DNA of 64,000 nt from CAWCDJ01 sp963794265 (GCA_963794265.1 CAWCDJ010000001.1:992001-1056000), one strand, 5' to 3'; numbered from the stretch's first letter, positions 44,038-54,000 are shown. Program-made: numbers and translations. Notes: generated from the letters alone by a model not told the origin.

Positions 44038-45110
44038 CGCTCGACCGGTTGGGGTGCCGCCAAATGCGAACCCATCCGCGCCTTGCGGATCCTCAGATAA
44101 AGAATCCGAATCAGCGCCAGCACCGGAACCGAAAGAAAAGTGCCCGGGATGCCTGCAATCTCGGCCCCCGCGAACACGCCGAACAGCACCAGCAGGGGGT
44201 GCACCTCCACTCCCTGTCCCATGAGGTGCGGAGACAGAATATAGTCCTGAAAGACACGGTACGCCAGAAGGAAAATCAAGACCGCCAGCACGCTAGAGCC
44301 CGACAGCAGGCTGACGCCGAGGATAATCAGGGCAGCCGTCAGCGGGCCGATCATGGGGATGAACTCCAGCAGCCCCGCCAAAGCCGCCAGCAGCACGCCA
44401 AAGGGCACCCCGATAATCGAAAAGCCGATGCTGAACGCGGTGAACGCCGCAATCGAAAGTAGCACCAGCGCCCGCATGTAATGCGCCAGCAGCAAATGAA
44501 CATCCGCCATCAGATCGTCGACCAGCGCGCGGTTCGGTCCGGCGTCCACCATATCCAGAATGTGGCGCCGCATGGCGCGCCCGTCTTTCAAAAAGAAGAA
44601 CGCGAGGATCGGAATAATCACGATATAGATGGCATCGCTCGCAATCGTCACGAATTTCAGGCCCGCACTGGTCGCCGCTGCCAGAAGATTCGAGTTTGTG
44701 GAGAACAGCTCCGAGCGCATCCTCCGAACGGTTTCTGCTTTGAGGCTGTTCCACAGAGCCGGTGCCCCGGGCGACGGAGCCTCCCACTTAGCCGTCATGG
44801 CCGGAAGCTTTTCCTCCAACGCCTTGGCCTGCCTCACAACCGTCGTACCGACCTCAAAACCGAAGAACACCAGGATCCCGACAAGAATGATGTAGGACAG
44901 CCCCAGGGCGGGCGCCCGAGTCCTAGACGGAAGGTACCGGTCGAGAAGATTCACCAGCGGCGAGATCAGGTATGCCAGCAGCAGCGCGAGGACGAAAATG
45001 AACAACGTGCGGCGAGCCAGGTAGACCAAAAACAGCAGCAGGACCACAACTGCCGCGGTCCAAACATAGCGCGCCGCCTTGGCATCAACACCTAGCATGC
45101 GAATGACCAA
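44034..45110 (-). CDS. AI-2E family transporter (PerM/YdiK type)
   Basis: 358 residues. About eight membrane segments: two at the N-terminus (VWTAAVVVLLLFLVYLARR, LFIFVLALLLAYLISPLVNL), a soluble helical insert about 80-150, and the family core LLEFIPMIGPLTAALI with a late HPLLVLFGVFAGAEIAGIPG. The family exports autoinducer-like or other small molecules. Located between the CNNM and HupE-like genes, overlapping the latter (ATGA) and 2 bases after the former. Confidence 0.9.
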   Translation of the reverse strand: MVIRMLGVDAKAARYVWTAAVVVLLLFLVYLARRTLFIFVLALLLAYLISPLVNLLDRYLPSRTRAPALGLSYIILVGILVFFGFEVGTTVVRQAKALEEKLPAMTAKWEAPSPGAPALWNSLKAETVRRMRSELFSTNSNLLAAATSAGLKFVTIASDAIYIVIIPILAFFFLKDGRAMRRHILDMVDAGPNRALVDDLMADVHLLLAHYMRALVLLSIAAFTAFSIGFSIIGVPFGVLLAALAGLLEFIPMIGPLTAALIILGVSLLSGSSVLAVLIFLLAYRVFQDYILSPHLMGQGVEVHPLLVLFGVFAGAEIAGIPGTFLSVPVLALIRILYLRIRKARMGSHLAAPQPVER

Positions 45111-45112
45111 TT

Positions 45113-46465
45113 CTAACCCGGACTCTTGGGCCGCTGCTCCGGGAGTTTCTCAATCCGCACCCGCGCAATCCGGTTTCGCTCCATCTCGAGCACGGTAAAC
45201 CGCCGGCCACCGTATACCACCGACTGGCCGTTGTGCGGAATCTCGCCGAGCCGGAAGAGCAGGAATCCCGCCAGCGTTTCAAAACCGGAATCGGCGGGAA
45301 TGTCGATGTCGTATTCGTTCTCGAGTTCGCGAATGCGCGTGGTGCCATCGAGTTCCAGGCTGCCGGTTTCGGCATCGCGCCGGCGCGCCTTCTCGTCGTA
45401 CTCATCTTCGATACGGCCCACAATCTGCTCTAGCACGTCCTCTACCGTTACCATTCCCACGATGGTCCCGAATTCGTCCACCACCATGGCGAGGTGGGAA
45501 CGGCCCTCGCGGAATTCTTCGAGCATCTGCGAGAGCGGCTTGGTCTCCGGAACCACCAGCGGCCGGCGGAGCAATCGATTGACGCGGAAAGAGCGGCTCG
45601 GGCGCCCCGTACGAATGGCCTGCCGGCGCTCTTCCCAAATCGGCAGGAGGTCTTTGTAGTGCAGAATGCCGATGATGCGTTCCGGCGATCGTTCGTACAC
45701 CGGCAGGCGTGAATGCTGTTGCTGCACCATGGTGCGCAATACGTCGTCGAGGCCGGCATCGGCCGCGATCGAGACGATGTCGTTGCGCGGCACCATAATC
45801 TCGCGCACCGAAATCGCTCCCAGGTCGAGCACCCGGTGAATCATATCTTCCTGCGCCTCAGGCAGGTAGCCCAAGCCGCGGCTGGAACTGACGATCAGCT
45901 TCAACTCTTCGGAGGAATGCCCGCCCGCGCGCGCTCCCGTCTTCTGGAGGGTTCGGGTGAGAGCGGCCGCCGACCGCTCGATCACCAGAACGAACGGCAG
46001 CGAAAGCCGGTAAAACACCAGCAGCGCGGGAGCCACCAGCACCGCCAACCGGTCGGCCTTCGCAATCGCCAGGTTCTTCGGCACCACCTCGCCAATTACT
46101 ACGTGAAAGTAGCTGATCACCAGAAAGGAAACGATCAGGCTGACGACATGAAGTACCGGCTGCCCTATGGGCACCGCGTGAAAGGCGGACATCAGGAGGT
46201 CGTACACGGTTCCTTCACCGGCCCATCCCAGGCCAAGGCTGGCCACCGTCACGCCCACCTGCGTCACCGAAAGCAGGCGGCTGGGATTGGCCAGCAAGCT
46301 CAAGGCCGCCTGTGCGCCGGCCCTGCCCTCCTCCGCCATTTGGCGCAGCCTGGATTGGCGGACCGCGACTAGGGAGACCTCCGCCGCGGCGAAGAAGCCG
46401 TTGACTGTAATCAACAGAACAACTAAGAAGATGCGAAAGGGGGAATCAGTCACTGATCTGCCCAC
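45113..46465 (-). CDS. CNNM-domain/CBS/CorC transporter (hemolysin-C family)
   Basis: 450 residues. The DUF21/CNNM membrane domain covers about 10-195 (LITVNGFFAAAEVSLVAVRQSRLR), two CBS repeats about 215-345 (IMVPRNDIVSIAADAGLDDV, HLAMVVDEFGTIVGMVTVED), and a CorC-HlyC domain at the end (GTTRIRELENEYDIDIP, GRRFTVLEMERNRIARVRIE). Relatives move Mg2+ or Co2+ across the membrane. It heads a reverse operon with the AI-2E-type, HupE-like and ferredoxin-MBL genes. Confidence 0.92.
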   Translation of the reverse strand: MGRSVTDSPFRIFLVVLLITVNGFFAAAEVSLVAVRQSRLRQMAEEGRAGAQAALSLLANPSRLLSVTQVGVTVASLGLGWAGEGTVYDLLMSAFHAVPIGQPVLHVVSLIVSFLVISYFHVVIGEVVPKNLAIAKADRLAVLVAPALLVFYRLSLPFVLVIERSAAALTRTLQKTGARAGGHSSEELKLIVSSSRGLGYLPEAQEDMIHRVLDLGAISVREIMVPRNDIVSIAADAGLDDVLRTMVQQQHSRLPVYERSPERIIGILHYKDLLPIWEERRQAIRTGRPSRSFRVNRLLRRPLVVPETKPLSQMLEEFREGRSHLAMVVDEFGTIVGMVTVEDVLEQIVGRIEDEYDEKARRRDAETGSLELDGTTRIRELENEYDIDIPADSGFETLAGFLLFRLGEIPHNGQSVVYGGRRFTVLEMERNRIARVRIEKLPEQRPKSPG

Positions 46466-46541
46466 AATTCTATCGGAGATTCATAACCAATTCGTGGGGC
46501 GCGCGTCTATTGAGGTAACCAACTAACTCCGTTACGTAGGT

Positions 46542-46585
46542 GGGCGCGCTCCAAAGTATCCCGGGAACGCGCCCGTTTTCTTTTT
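46542..46585 (+). terminator. terminator-like hairpin upstream of the acylase gene
   Basis: gggcgcg (46542-46548) pairs with cgcgccc (46568-46574), followed by gttttcttttt. No gene precedes it on the plus strand, so it may end a leader transcript or attenuate the acylase gene 115 bases on. Confidence 0.5.
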
Positions 46586-46699
46586 GTTCGAACGGAGCGG
46601 CGGGCCACCACCTCCGGATTCGGCCTTTCCCGGCGTCCGCCCCACAGGCGAACGTACGCGCATTATCATTGGAGAGTATACAGAGTTTGTGTTCCCCCC

Positions 46700-48919
46700 A
46701 TGAAGACACCAATGTTTGCGCGCACGGTGCGGTACGCGAATTATTCGATCGCGCTGTTGCTGGCCGGTGCGGGAGCCTTGGCTTTCTGGTTCGGCTGGCG
46801 CCCCCTGCCGAAATACTCGGGCACCATCCAGGCTGCGGTTTCGCAGCCGGTTACGGTGCGGTTCGACGCTCTCGGCGTACCACACATCCGGGCCGCATCG
46901 CTCGAAGACGCCCTTTTCGTTCAGGGCTACGTCACGGCCCAGGATCGCTTGTTTCAGATGGACCTGCTGCGCCGCTTCAACTCCGGGGAACTGGCCGAGG
47001 TCTTCGGACCCGCCGCGCTCGAAGCCGACCGCGAAGCCCGGCGCCTCCGCTTACGGCGCATCGCCGAGGACGCTTATCCGCGCCTGGCGCCCGCGGACCG
47101 GGCAATGCTGGCCGCCTACACCCGCGGGGTGAACGCCTTGCTGTTCTCCCGCCTCGACAATCTGCCGGTCGAATTTCGCCTGGCCGGGTACCAGCCGCGG
47201 CCGTGGAGCGTGATCGACTCGCTGCTGATCTGCCTCAACATGTTCCGCGACCTCAGCACCACCTGGAGGGATGAGGTGGTCAAGAGCACGATGCTGGCGG
47301 CGGGAAACACGGCCAAGGTCAACTACCTTTTCCCCATACGGTCGGGCGCGGAGCCGCAGCCCGGCTCCAATTCCTGGGCCATCGCGGGCAGCCGCACGGC
47401 TTCCGGCAAGCCGCTGCTCTCCAACGATATGCACCTGTCGATGTCGCTGCCCGGCATCTGGTACATGGCGCATCTTCAGGCTCCCGGACTGGATGTCTCG
47501 GGCGTCTCGCTGCCGGGCGCGCCGGGCATCATCGTGGGCCACAACCAGCGCATTGCCTGGGGAATCACCAACCTCGGGTACGACGTCCAGGATCTCTATA
47601 TCGAGAAGTTTGACGATCGTACCGGCCGCTACCTGTTCCGCGGGCAAGTGGAGCAGGCCCGCACCGAACGCGAGATCATCCAGGTCAAAGGGCAGAAGCC
47701 CGTGGAAGAGGCCAACTGGATCACGCGCCACGGGCCGATTTTTTACAGCGAGGGAAACGCACGCATGGCCCTGCGCTGGGTGGTGGCCGAGCCGGGATTG
47801 CTCCAGTACCCGATTCTCGACATCGACCGCGCGCAGAACTGGCAGCAGTTCACCACCGCGCTGGCCCGTTTCCCCGGCCCGGGCTCGAACTTCGTTTACG
47901 CCGACGTCGATGGCAACATCGGCTACCACGCCGCAGGAAGGCTTCCCATCCGTCACGGGTACTCGGGCGACGTTCCGGTGGACGGATCTTCGGGCGATTA
48001 CGAATGGGATGGCTATATCCCCTTCGACCAGCTTCCCTCGGCTTTCAACCCGCCCTCCGGCATCATCGCCACCGCCAACCAGAACCCCTTCCCGGCGGAT
48101 TACCCCTACCCGGTCAACGGCAATTTCGCAGCGCCGTACCGGGTGCGCCAGATTCGAAGTCTGATCGCGGCGCGTAAAGGGTGGCGCGCAGAAGACCTGC
48201 TGGCCGTTCAAAAGGATGTGTACGACGGATTCCGCTACTTCCTCGCGAAACAACTGGTGGCCGCCTACGAGCAGCGCCACGCCCACAACCCCGATCTCGA
48301 ACCCGCCGTCGCGCTGCTGAAGCAGTGGAACGGGCAGATGGACCAGAACCTCGCCGCGCCGCTTCTGGTCAGTCTCGCCTACCAGCATCTGTTGACGGCG
48401 GTGGCGGAATCCGCGGCGCCTGGCAAGGGCGCGCTATACGCCAGTCAGATGGCGACCCCTGTGATCGAAAAGCTGCTGCGCGAGCGCCCGCCCAATTGGT
48501 TCGGAGATTACGACAAGCTCCTGGTCGATACCCTGGCCGCTGCCGTCGACCAGGGCAAGCGCCTTCAGGGCGGCGACCTCGGCCGCTGGAAGTACGGACG
48601 ATGGCTGCGGGTAACCCTGACCCATCCGGTGATCCACCAGGTGCCGGTGATCGGCCCATATTTCGATATCGGGCCGGTGCCGATGAGCGGTTCGGGCACC
48701 ACCGTCAAGCAGACGACACGCACGCTCGCGCCCTCCATGCGCATGGACGCGGACTTGGGCGACTGGGACCATTCGCTGTTGAACATCCTGACCGGGCAAT
48801 CCGGCCAGATACTCTCTACTCACTATGCAGACGAGTGGAATCCCTGGTATTACGCCACGAGTTTCCCGATGCAGTTCCGACAGGTGAACGCCAAGAGCAC
48901 CCTCGAATTCCGGCCCTAG
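46700..48919 (+). CDS. penicillin acylase family Ntn hydrolase
   Basis: 739 residues. One N-terminal anchor (about 13-32). A-chain region to 222; autocatalytic cleavage would expose Ser223 in PGSNSWAIAGSRTASGKPLL. The B-chain carries NDMHLSMSLPGIWYMAHL, WGITNLGYDVQDLY and HNQRIAWG. The late oxyanion Asn is expected in TANQNPFP. Members cleave amides such as beta-lactam side chains or acyl-homoserine lactones; the substrate cannot be fixed from sequence. Confidence 0.92.
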   Translation: MKTPMFARTVRYANYSIALLLAGAGALAFWFGWRPLPKYSGTIQAAVSQPVTVRFDALGVPHIRAASLEDALFVQGYVTAQDRLFQMDLLRRFNSGELAEVFGPAALEADREARRLRLRRIAEDAYPRLAPADRAMLAAYTRGVNALLFSRLDNLPVEFRLAGYQPRPWSVIDSLLICLNMFRDLSTTWRDEVVKSTMLAAGNTAKVNYLFPIRSGAEPQPGSNSWAIAGSRTASGKPLLSNDMHLSMSLPGIWYMAHLQAPGLDVSGVSLPGAPGIIVGHNQRIAWGITNLGYDVQDLYIEKFDDRTGRYLFRGQVEQARTEREIIQVKGQKPVEEANWITRHGPIFYSEGNARMALRWVVAEPGLLQYPILDIDRAQNWQQFTTALARFPGPGSNFVYADVDGNIGYHAAGRLPIRHGYSGDVPVDGSSGDYEWDGYIPFDQLPSAFNPPSGIIATANQNPFPADYPYPVNGNFAAPYRVRQIRSLIAARKGWRAEDLLAVQKDVYDGFRYFLAKQLVAAYEQRHAHNPDLEPAVALLKQWNGQMDQNLAAPLLVSLAYQHLLTAVAESAAPGKGALYASQMATPVIEKLLRERPPNWFGDYDKLLVDTLAAAVDQGKRLQGGDLGRWKYGRWLRVTLTHPVIHQVPVIGPYFDIGPVPMSGSGTTVKQTTRTLAPSMRMDADLGDWDHSLLNILTGQSGQILSTHYADEWNPWYYATSFPMQFRQVNAKSTLEFRP

Positions 48920-48988
48920 GGGTTGCGGTGGCGGCCGGTTTCGTGCAACCTGACGGGTAGCAGCGAAAATTCAACCAGCGGTGTAACC

Positions 48989-49423
48989 ATGTTCTCCTGG
49001 CTCTTTTCCGATCCGCTTCCGGTGGGCGCAAAAGCTCCCGATTTCACTCTCCCCGACGATACCGGCCGCTCCGTCACGCTCTCCGCGCTCAAGGGCAAGA
49101 GCGTCGTGCTGGTGTTCTATCCGGGCGACGACACGCCGGGCTGCACCAAACAGCTTTGCCAGTTCCGTGACGATTGGAGCGAGGCGCGCTCGCGCGGCGT
49201 CAAGGTGTTCGGCGTGAACCCGGGTAAGCCGGAAAGCCACACCAGGTTCCGGCGCAAATTCAAATTTCCTTTCCCGCTTCTGGTGGACCAGGGCCAGAAG
49301 GTGGCCGCCCTTTACCATTGCAACGGCATCATCGTGAAGCGCACGGTCTACCGCATCGGCCCCGGCGGTACGATCGAATTCGCGAAACGAGGCATGCCCT
49401 CCCCGCACGAAGTCCTGTCGTAA
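48989..49423 (+). CDS. PrxQ/BCP-type peroxiredoxin
   Basis: 144 residues from ATG 48989. Thioredoxin fold with peroxidatic Cys52 and resolving Cys57 in DDTPGCTKQLCQFRDD, the atypical two-Cys PrxQ spacing. KAPDFTLPDDTG and LVFYPGDDTP are typical. It removes peroxides with thioredoxin. A longer frame to 48923 exists but lacks a ribosome site. Short C-terminus compared with BCP, otherwise complete. Confidence 0.9.
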   Translation: MFSWLFSDPLPVGAKAPDFTLPDDTGRSVTLSALKGKSVVLVFYPGDDTPGCTKQLCQFRDDWSEARSRGVKVFGVNPGKPESHTRFRRKFKFPFPLLVDQGQKVAALYHCNGIIVKRTVYRIGPGGTIEFAKRGMPSPHEVLS

Positions 49424-49483
49424 TGGGCGGGAACACCGAACCGCCATCCGGCGTCTATTCTGACGAACGTGATAGGAGGCGCT

Positions 49484-50398
49484 ATGCCGGATTCAGGCGA
49501 GGTGCAATCGCCCCGGGTTTACCGGTGGCTGATCCACGCCGCCGGTTGGATTGTGCCTGCCGGGTTACAGCCCGCGTGGCAGGCGCGATGGGAATCGAAT
49601 CTGCGCAACCTATGGATCCTGACCGAGCGCGGCGAACTTCCCCACGCCGCCCTGACACAGACATCCTGGCTCTGCCGCCGCGCTTTCGCCGAAGCGTTCT
49701 CCACGCGGCTGCGGAGGGCAGACCTGGCCCGCTGGGTCCGCAGCCCTTTCTTCGTCTTTCTCTGCTTCGCGGGCGCCTTCTTCGCGGGGGGCATCGCCAG
49801 CGGTGGTTTCCCTATGACCCGCCACATCCTGAGCGTCGCCTGGTCGCTGCTCCTCTATCCGACCGCTCTCGGCCGCTACGATCCGCGCTGGGACCTCATT
49901 GTTCCCTACACCTTCCCGATCGTTTTCGCCACGGTTACAGCCGGGATGCTGATCGCGAGCAGCCGGCTTCCGTTCCGGCGCCATAACTGGCGCTATTGGT
50001 CGTTCCTGGCGCTCAAGACTGTCTCGTTGCTGATGCTGGTCGCGCTTTTCTGGGTCGAGGGCGGCGCCGCGTTTCGCCGTTACCTCCACAACCAGTCCGT
50101 ACGGGCCGTTTTGGGCGGCCTCCTGTTCGCCGCGCTCTACGTTGCAGCCAGCGCCCGGACCGTGATCTGGAGCTTCGCCGACCAGCGGCGCCGCTGCCCC
50201 ATCTGTCTCGAGCTCATGGCGATGCCGGTGAGCGTGGGCTCCTGGTCGAGCGTCCTCGACCCGGCCGGCACCGAGTTGCTCTGCCGTTCCGGCCACGGCT
50301 CGCTGTGCCTCTCCGAAACGGCCGCGAACCAGACGGACCGCTGGATCGAGCTCGACGCATCCTGGCGCACGCTCTTCGAGGAAACCGCCCCCCGGTAG
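49484..50398 (+). CDS. membrane protein with cysteine-rich C-terminal segment
   Basis: 304 residues from ATG 49484, fixed by an aggagg ribosome site at 49474-49479. The soluble N-terminus (YRWLIHAAGWIVPAGLQPAW) resembles the start of acidobacterial permease-associated proteins. Four hydrophobic segments follow between about 90 and 220, and then RRRCPICLELM and LLCRSGHGSLC give a possible zinc site. Function unknown. Confidence 0.65.
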   Translation: MPDSGEVQSPRVYRWLIHAAGWIVPAGLQPAWQARWESNLRNLWILTERGELPHAALTQTSWLCRRAFAEAFSTRLRRADLARWVRSPFFVFLCFAGAFFAGGIASGGFPMTRHILSVAWSLLLYPTALGRYDPRWDLIVPYTFPIVFATVTAGMLIASSRLPFRRHNWRYWSFLALKTVSLLMLVALFWVEGGAAFRRYLHNQSVRAVLGGLLFAALYVAASARTVIWSFADQRRRCPICLELMAMPVSVGSWSSVLDPAGTELLCRSGHGSLCLSETAANQTDRWIELDASWRTLFEETAPR

Positions 50399-50436
50399 CC
50401 CGGCCGCTGCCCGCGAGTCGCTATCATGTTCTCCGA

Positions 50437-51564
50437 ATGCCTCTCGCGCTGCGCCGCATCACTTCGACCGGAAGATTCGTGCCGGAAATCGACGGCCTGC
50501 GGTTTATGGCCATCTTCTCGGTCGTCGTCTACCACTTGAGCGGCTTCGTCCCGATGGCCCATATAGAACCCGGGCTTCACGATTGGCTCCGCGCGGCGGC
50601 AGCCCACGGTTATCGAGGCGTCAACCTGTTCTACGTCATCAGCGGCTTCATCCTGGGCCTGCCGTTCGCGGCGCACCACCTGAAAGGGCAGCCACCGGTC
50701 TCACTGCGCTCGTATTTCCTGCGCCGCCTGACCCGGCTCGAGCCGCCTTACCTCCTCAATCTGCTGATCTGCTTCGTGCTGCTGGTTCTGCTCGCGGGCA
50801 CGGACCTGCGCGCCGCGCTGCCGCACCTTGCCGCGAGTTCGGTCTACCTGCACAACCTGTGGTTCGGCGAGCAGAGCACCATCAACCCGGTCGCCTGGAC
50901 ACTCGAGGTCGAGGTTCAGTTCTACTGCCTCGCGCCGCTTCTGGCGGCCGTCTACCGCGTCCGCTCCCGCACCGCCCGCAGGGCCTTGCTGGCAAGCGCG
51001 ATTCTGCTGACCGGCGCGGTTCAGATGATGTTCTGGAGCGCGGGCGGAAGAATCAAGCTCACCATTCTCTACGCCGCCCAATTCTTCCTGACGGGACTGC
51101 TGCTGGCGGATCTCTACCTTGTGGATTGGAACGAGCGCCCGTCCGCGCACTGGGCCTGGGACCTCGGGTCGCTCGTCTGCTGGCCTCTGATTTTCGCGCC
51201 TCCGGACCTGGCCGTCTGGCTCGGGCTGCCGTTTCTGATGATGGCGGCGTTCGCGGGAGCGTTCCGCGGAATTGCGTTCCGCCGAATTTTCCGCGCGCGG
51301 GGCGTCACCACCATCGGCGGCATGTGCTACACGATTTACCTTTTTCATTACCAACTGATTCCGCCGGTGGCGCGGCTTGCGGGCTTCGCCGCCTACGGCC
51401 GCAGCTTCGATGCCCGCTTCGTTTCGCTGTTTCTGATGTATGCGCCCATCCTGCTGGGGGTCAGCCTTTCCTATTACGTGCTGATCGAGCGCCCGTGCAT
51501 GGCGAAGGACTGGCCCCGCCGTTTGAGCCGGCGAATTACTCGCTCATTTTCAGCAGTTCGTTGA
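50437..51564 (+). CDS. membrane acyltransferase (acyltransferase-3, OafA/YrhL type)
   Basis: 375 residues from ATG 50437. About ten membrane helices. Family marks: FVPEIDGLRFMAIFSVVVYH with the catalytic His region, GVNLFYVISGFILG, SYFLRRLTRLEPPYLL, WTLEVEVQFY and the late YTIYLFHYQL. Such proteins acetylate surface polysaccharides or lipids. It starts 38 bases after the previous gene. Confidence 0.92.
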   Translation: MPLALRRITSTGRFVPEIDGLRFMAIFSVVVYHLSGFVPMAHIEPGLHDWLRAAAAHGYRGVNLFYVISGFILGLPFAAHHLKGQPPVSLRSYFLRRLTRLEPPYLLNLLICFVLLVLLAGTDLRAALPHLAASSVYLHNLWFGEQSTINPVAWTLEVEVQFYCLAPLLAAVYRVRSRTARRALLASAILLTGAVQMMFWSAGGRIKLTILYAAQFFLTGLLLADLYLVDWNERPSAHWAWDLGSLVCWPLIFAPPDLAVWLGLPFLMMAAFAGAFRGIAFRRIFRARGVTTIGGMCYTIYLFHYQLIPPVARLAGFAAYGRSFDARFVSLFLMYAPILLGVSLSYYVLIERPCMAKDWPRRLSRRITRSFSAVR

Positions 51565-51974
51565 GAGTGAAACCGCCGCCCGCCCCCGCCGGGCTAGTGC
51601 CAATACGGTTCACTTAAGGTCGTCCCGAGCCAATCTCAGCATAGGGGACTACGCAGCCAAGTGGATTGATCGACTTTGCAACAGAGTTTTCGCCACGCTT
51701 CCGACGATCAATAAAAGTAGCCATCGGGAGCCGTTATTCGCACTCATTTTCCGGCTGACTTTTGCAACGCCGGTCCCCCTGTTTTCGGGGTTTGGCGATG
51801 ACGTTGCAAAACTTACCCTTTTTGCAACCGCGAACGGCAGCTTCCTCAAAAGGCATCCGGCGATTCCCGGCCAGGGTTTATTGGCTACACTGACCATGCC
51901 CCCGCGCAGATCGTGTACAATCTCATTTCTGCGGAACGTCGGATCTGAAGAACCTGGGGTGGAGATTTTGTACC
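51565..51974. other. gene-free stretch before the DHFR-like gene
   Basis: About 410 bases with lower apparent GC in parts and several ttgcaa words (gttgcaaaa, tttgcaaccg, ctttgcaac). No gene or terminator is recognised. A tacaat box at 51916-51921 may be the -10 of the next gene. Confidence 0.45.
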
Positions 51975-52505
51975 ATGGCAAAGCTCGTATATGGATTGAA
52001 CCAGTCCTTGGATGGCTACGTCGACCATCTGGAATTTAGGCCAAGCCTGGCGCTCTTTCGTCACTTCATAGAGCATGTGCGCGACTTGACGGGCATTGTG
52101 TACGGTCGCCGCATGTACGAGGTAATGCGTTATTGGGACGAAGACCGTGCGGACTGGGGCGCAGAGGAACACGACTTCGCGGCGGCGTGGCGGAGCCAGC
52201 AGAAGTGGGTTGTGTCGCGCTCGTTGAAGTCCGTCGGACCCAACGCCACGCTTGTCGAGAATGACATCGAGGCGGTGATACGTGGGCTGAAGGCTCAGCC
52301 GGTTGGGGAGATTGAAGTTGCCGGACCAGACTTGGCAGGAAGCCTAACTAACCTTGGTCTTATTGATGAGTATCGACTATACCTCCACCCCATCGTACTT
52401 GGTCGCGGCAAGCCATTCTTCTCCGGCCCTCGGCCGCCGCTCCGTCTTGTGACCAGCGATCTCGTTGCCGCGGACGTGATTAGGTTGACGTACGTTCCCG
52501 CTTAA
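51975..52505 (+). CDS. dihydrofolate reductase family protein (RibD C-terminal-like)
   Basis: 176 residues. N-terminal VYGLNQSLDGYVDH strand-loop, then GIVYGRRMYEVMRYW and VVSRSLKSVGPNATLVEND, EIEVAGPDLAGSL, LIDEYRLYLHPIVLGRGKPFF. These are the NADPH-binding marks of the RibD-C reductase fold common in soil bacteria (YwjB/YyaP-like). A true folate role is unlikely. Starts the accessory, repeat-rich zone. Confidence 0.9.
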   Translation: MAKLVYGLNQSLDGYVDHLEFRPSLALFRHFIEHVRDLTGIVYGRRMYEVMRYWDEDRADWGAEEHDFAAAWRSQQKWVVSRSLKSVGPNATLVENDIEAVIRGLKAQPVGEIEVAGPDLAGSLTNLGLIDEYRLYLHPIVLGRGKPFFSGPRPPLRLVTSDLVAADVIRLTYVPA

Positions 52506-53007
52506 TCGAGCGACTCGCCCGACGGACTGCACCCCGACGGACTGCACCGACGCGTCAAGTCCGCTTTGGTCACGTCCAGGCATTCCAGCTTGCGCGCCAA
52601 TCTTCCCCGAGAGCGGTCGCACAAAGGAAGCCTTTCGGGACGTATCGGTTCCAACTTTGTTGGGAGTGCCGACTCGGCTGGCTGAAAGTCGCCGGTTTGG
52701 TGGGATCTGGTAGGCCGGTGGCGAACGGCCTATCACGCCGACCTGGCGATCCGATCATTTCCGAGCGGATAGTCGGCCCTCCGGACCCGATCCCGGAGGC
52801 TGGGCTCTCTCTGGATGGTGCGTAATCCGCCAGGAATTCCGTTTGTTCAGCTGGCTTACGTGTGATTGCAATGCACTGCCCTGGAGTGCCCTGAAGGGCG
52901 GTCCGCCCGAGGCAGCCGTATCCAAAATTGCAACCAGTCCGGACTCGGCAAATCGATTGCATACCGATAATCCAGAGAAGCCGCAATGGAGCGCGCGAGG
53001 AACATTT
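52506..53007. other. gene-free stretch with a 15-bp tandem repeat
   Basis: About 500 bases. Two units of ccgacggactgcacc lie side by side at 52519-52548. No coding frame with matching codon bias is seen, and a long reverse frame here is antisense to the SDR gene. Confidence 0.5.
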
Positions 53008-53916
53008 ATGGATAAAGTCGTTTTGATCACAGGGACGAGCACGGGTTTCGGGCGAACGGCAGCGGAGACCCTGGCTCAACGCGGATACCGGGTATTCGCC
53101 ACGATGCGGGACATCTCGGGGCGAAATGCCGCCACCCGCGAGGCGTTGCATTCGTCGGCCAAACGGCAGGGCTGGAATCTGGACGTCCTGGATATGGACG
53201 TCACGAACGAGGCTTCGGTGAACCGGGCAGTACAGCAGGCCCTGCATCTCGCCGCACGCATCGACGTGGTGATCAATAACGCCGGAATCGCGGCGCATGG
53301 CATCACCGAAGCTTTCCCCGTCGAACAATATCAGCAGGTGTTTGATGTGAACGTGTTTGGAGTCGCCCGCGTCAACCGCGCGGTGCTGCCGGCGATGCGG
53401 CGCCAACGCAGTGGATTGTTGATTCACGTGAGCTCCGCATTGGGACGGGCCGTGGTCCCCGGCTCGGCCATATACGGCGCGAGCAAGTTCGCGTTGGAGG
53501 CCCTGGCGGATGTGTACCGGTTTGAGCTCTCCCCGTTTGGCATCGATTCGGTTGTGGTAGAACCGGGCATTCACCGGACACCCATTCTGGAAAAGCAGCT
53601 TGCTCCCGCGGACCATGACCGTGTGGCCGGGTACGGTTCCACAGCCGAAGCAGTCGAGAAGGTCAAAAGCATTTTCGAGGGTGCGAGCAGTGCGCCTGAA
53701 ACGCCCGGTCCCGAAAGTGTTGTGGAAGCGTTCGTGCGTTTGATCGAGACGCCGGCCGGCAAACGGCCGTTCCGGACCGTGCCGACGGCTGCCCTGCAGC
53801 CACTCCTGCAACCCTACAACGAACTGGCCAAAATAGTAAGGGAGGCCGTCGCCCGGCAGTTTAACCTGCCGGAAGAGCTTATGGTGCTGCAAGAAGCTCC
53901 TCCCAAGGCTGCGTAA
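53008..53916 (+). CDS. short-chain dehydrogenase/reductase
   Basis: 302 residues from ATG 53008, supported by a gagga ribosome site and the direct start of the Rossmann strand (KVVLITGTSTGFGRTAAETLA). NNAG is at about 91-94, the active-site Ser in VSSALGR, and YGASK (Tyr154 and Lys158 by approximate count). The classical SDR layout with NAD(P) and a free substrate loop; substrate unknown. An upstream extension to 52843 exists but has no support. Standalone. Confidence 0.9.
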   Translation: MDKVVLITGTSTGFGRTAAETLAQRGYRVFATMRDISGRNAATREALHSSAKRQGWNLDVLDMDVTNEASVNRAVQQALHLAARIDVVINNAGIAAHGITEAFPVEQYQQVFDVNVFGVARVNRAVLPAMRRQRSGLLIHVSSALGRAVVPGSAIYGASKFALEALADVYRFELSPFGIDSVVVEPGIHRTPILEKQLAPADHDRVAGYGSTAEAVEKVKSIFEGASSAPETPGPESVVEAFVRLIETPAGKRPFRTVPTAALQPLLQPYNELAKIVREAVARQFNLPEELMVLQEAPPKAA

Positions 53917-53929
53917 GCAAGGTGGCCGG

Positions 53930-53990
53930 ATGGTCGCCGACTCGGAGAAAGGGTCCGCCCGAATCCCCTGTGCCGTGCTCATCCCGTCAC
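53930..53990. repeat. 61-bp repeat A, copy 1
   Basis: Begins atggtcgccgactcggagaa and ends ctcatcccgtcac. Nearly identical to 61003-61063 (a few base changes). It abuts repeat B copy 1 on its right. Confidence 0.75.
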
Positions 53991-54000
53991 CTGACGGAAA

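Noticed and set aside
51649..51981. 110-codon reverse frame ahead of the DHFR-like gene
   Set aside because: No ribosome site, no domain, overlaps the start of a clear gene; treated as intergenic.
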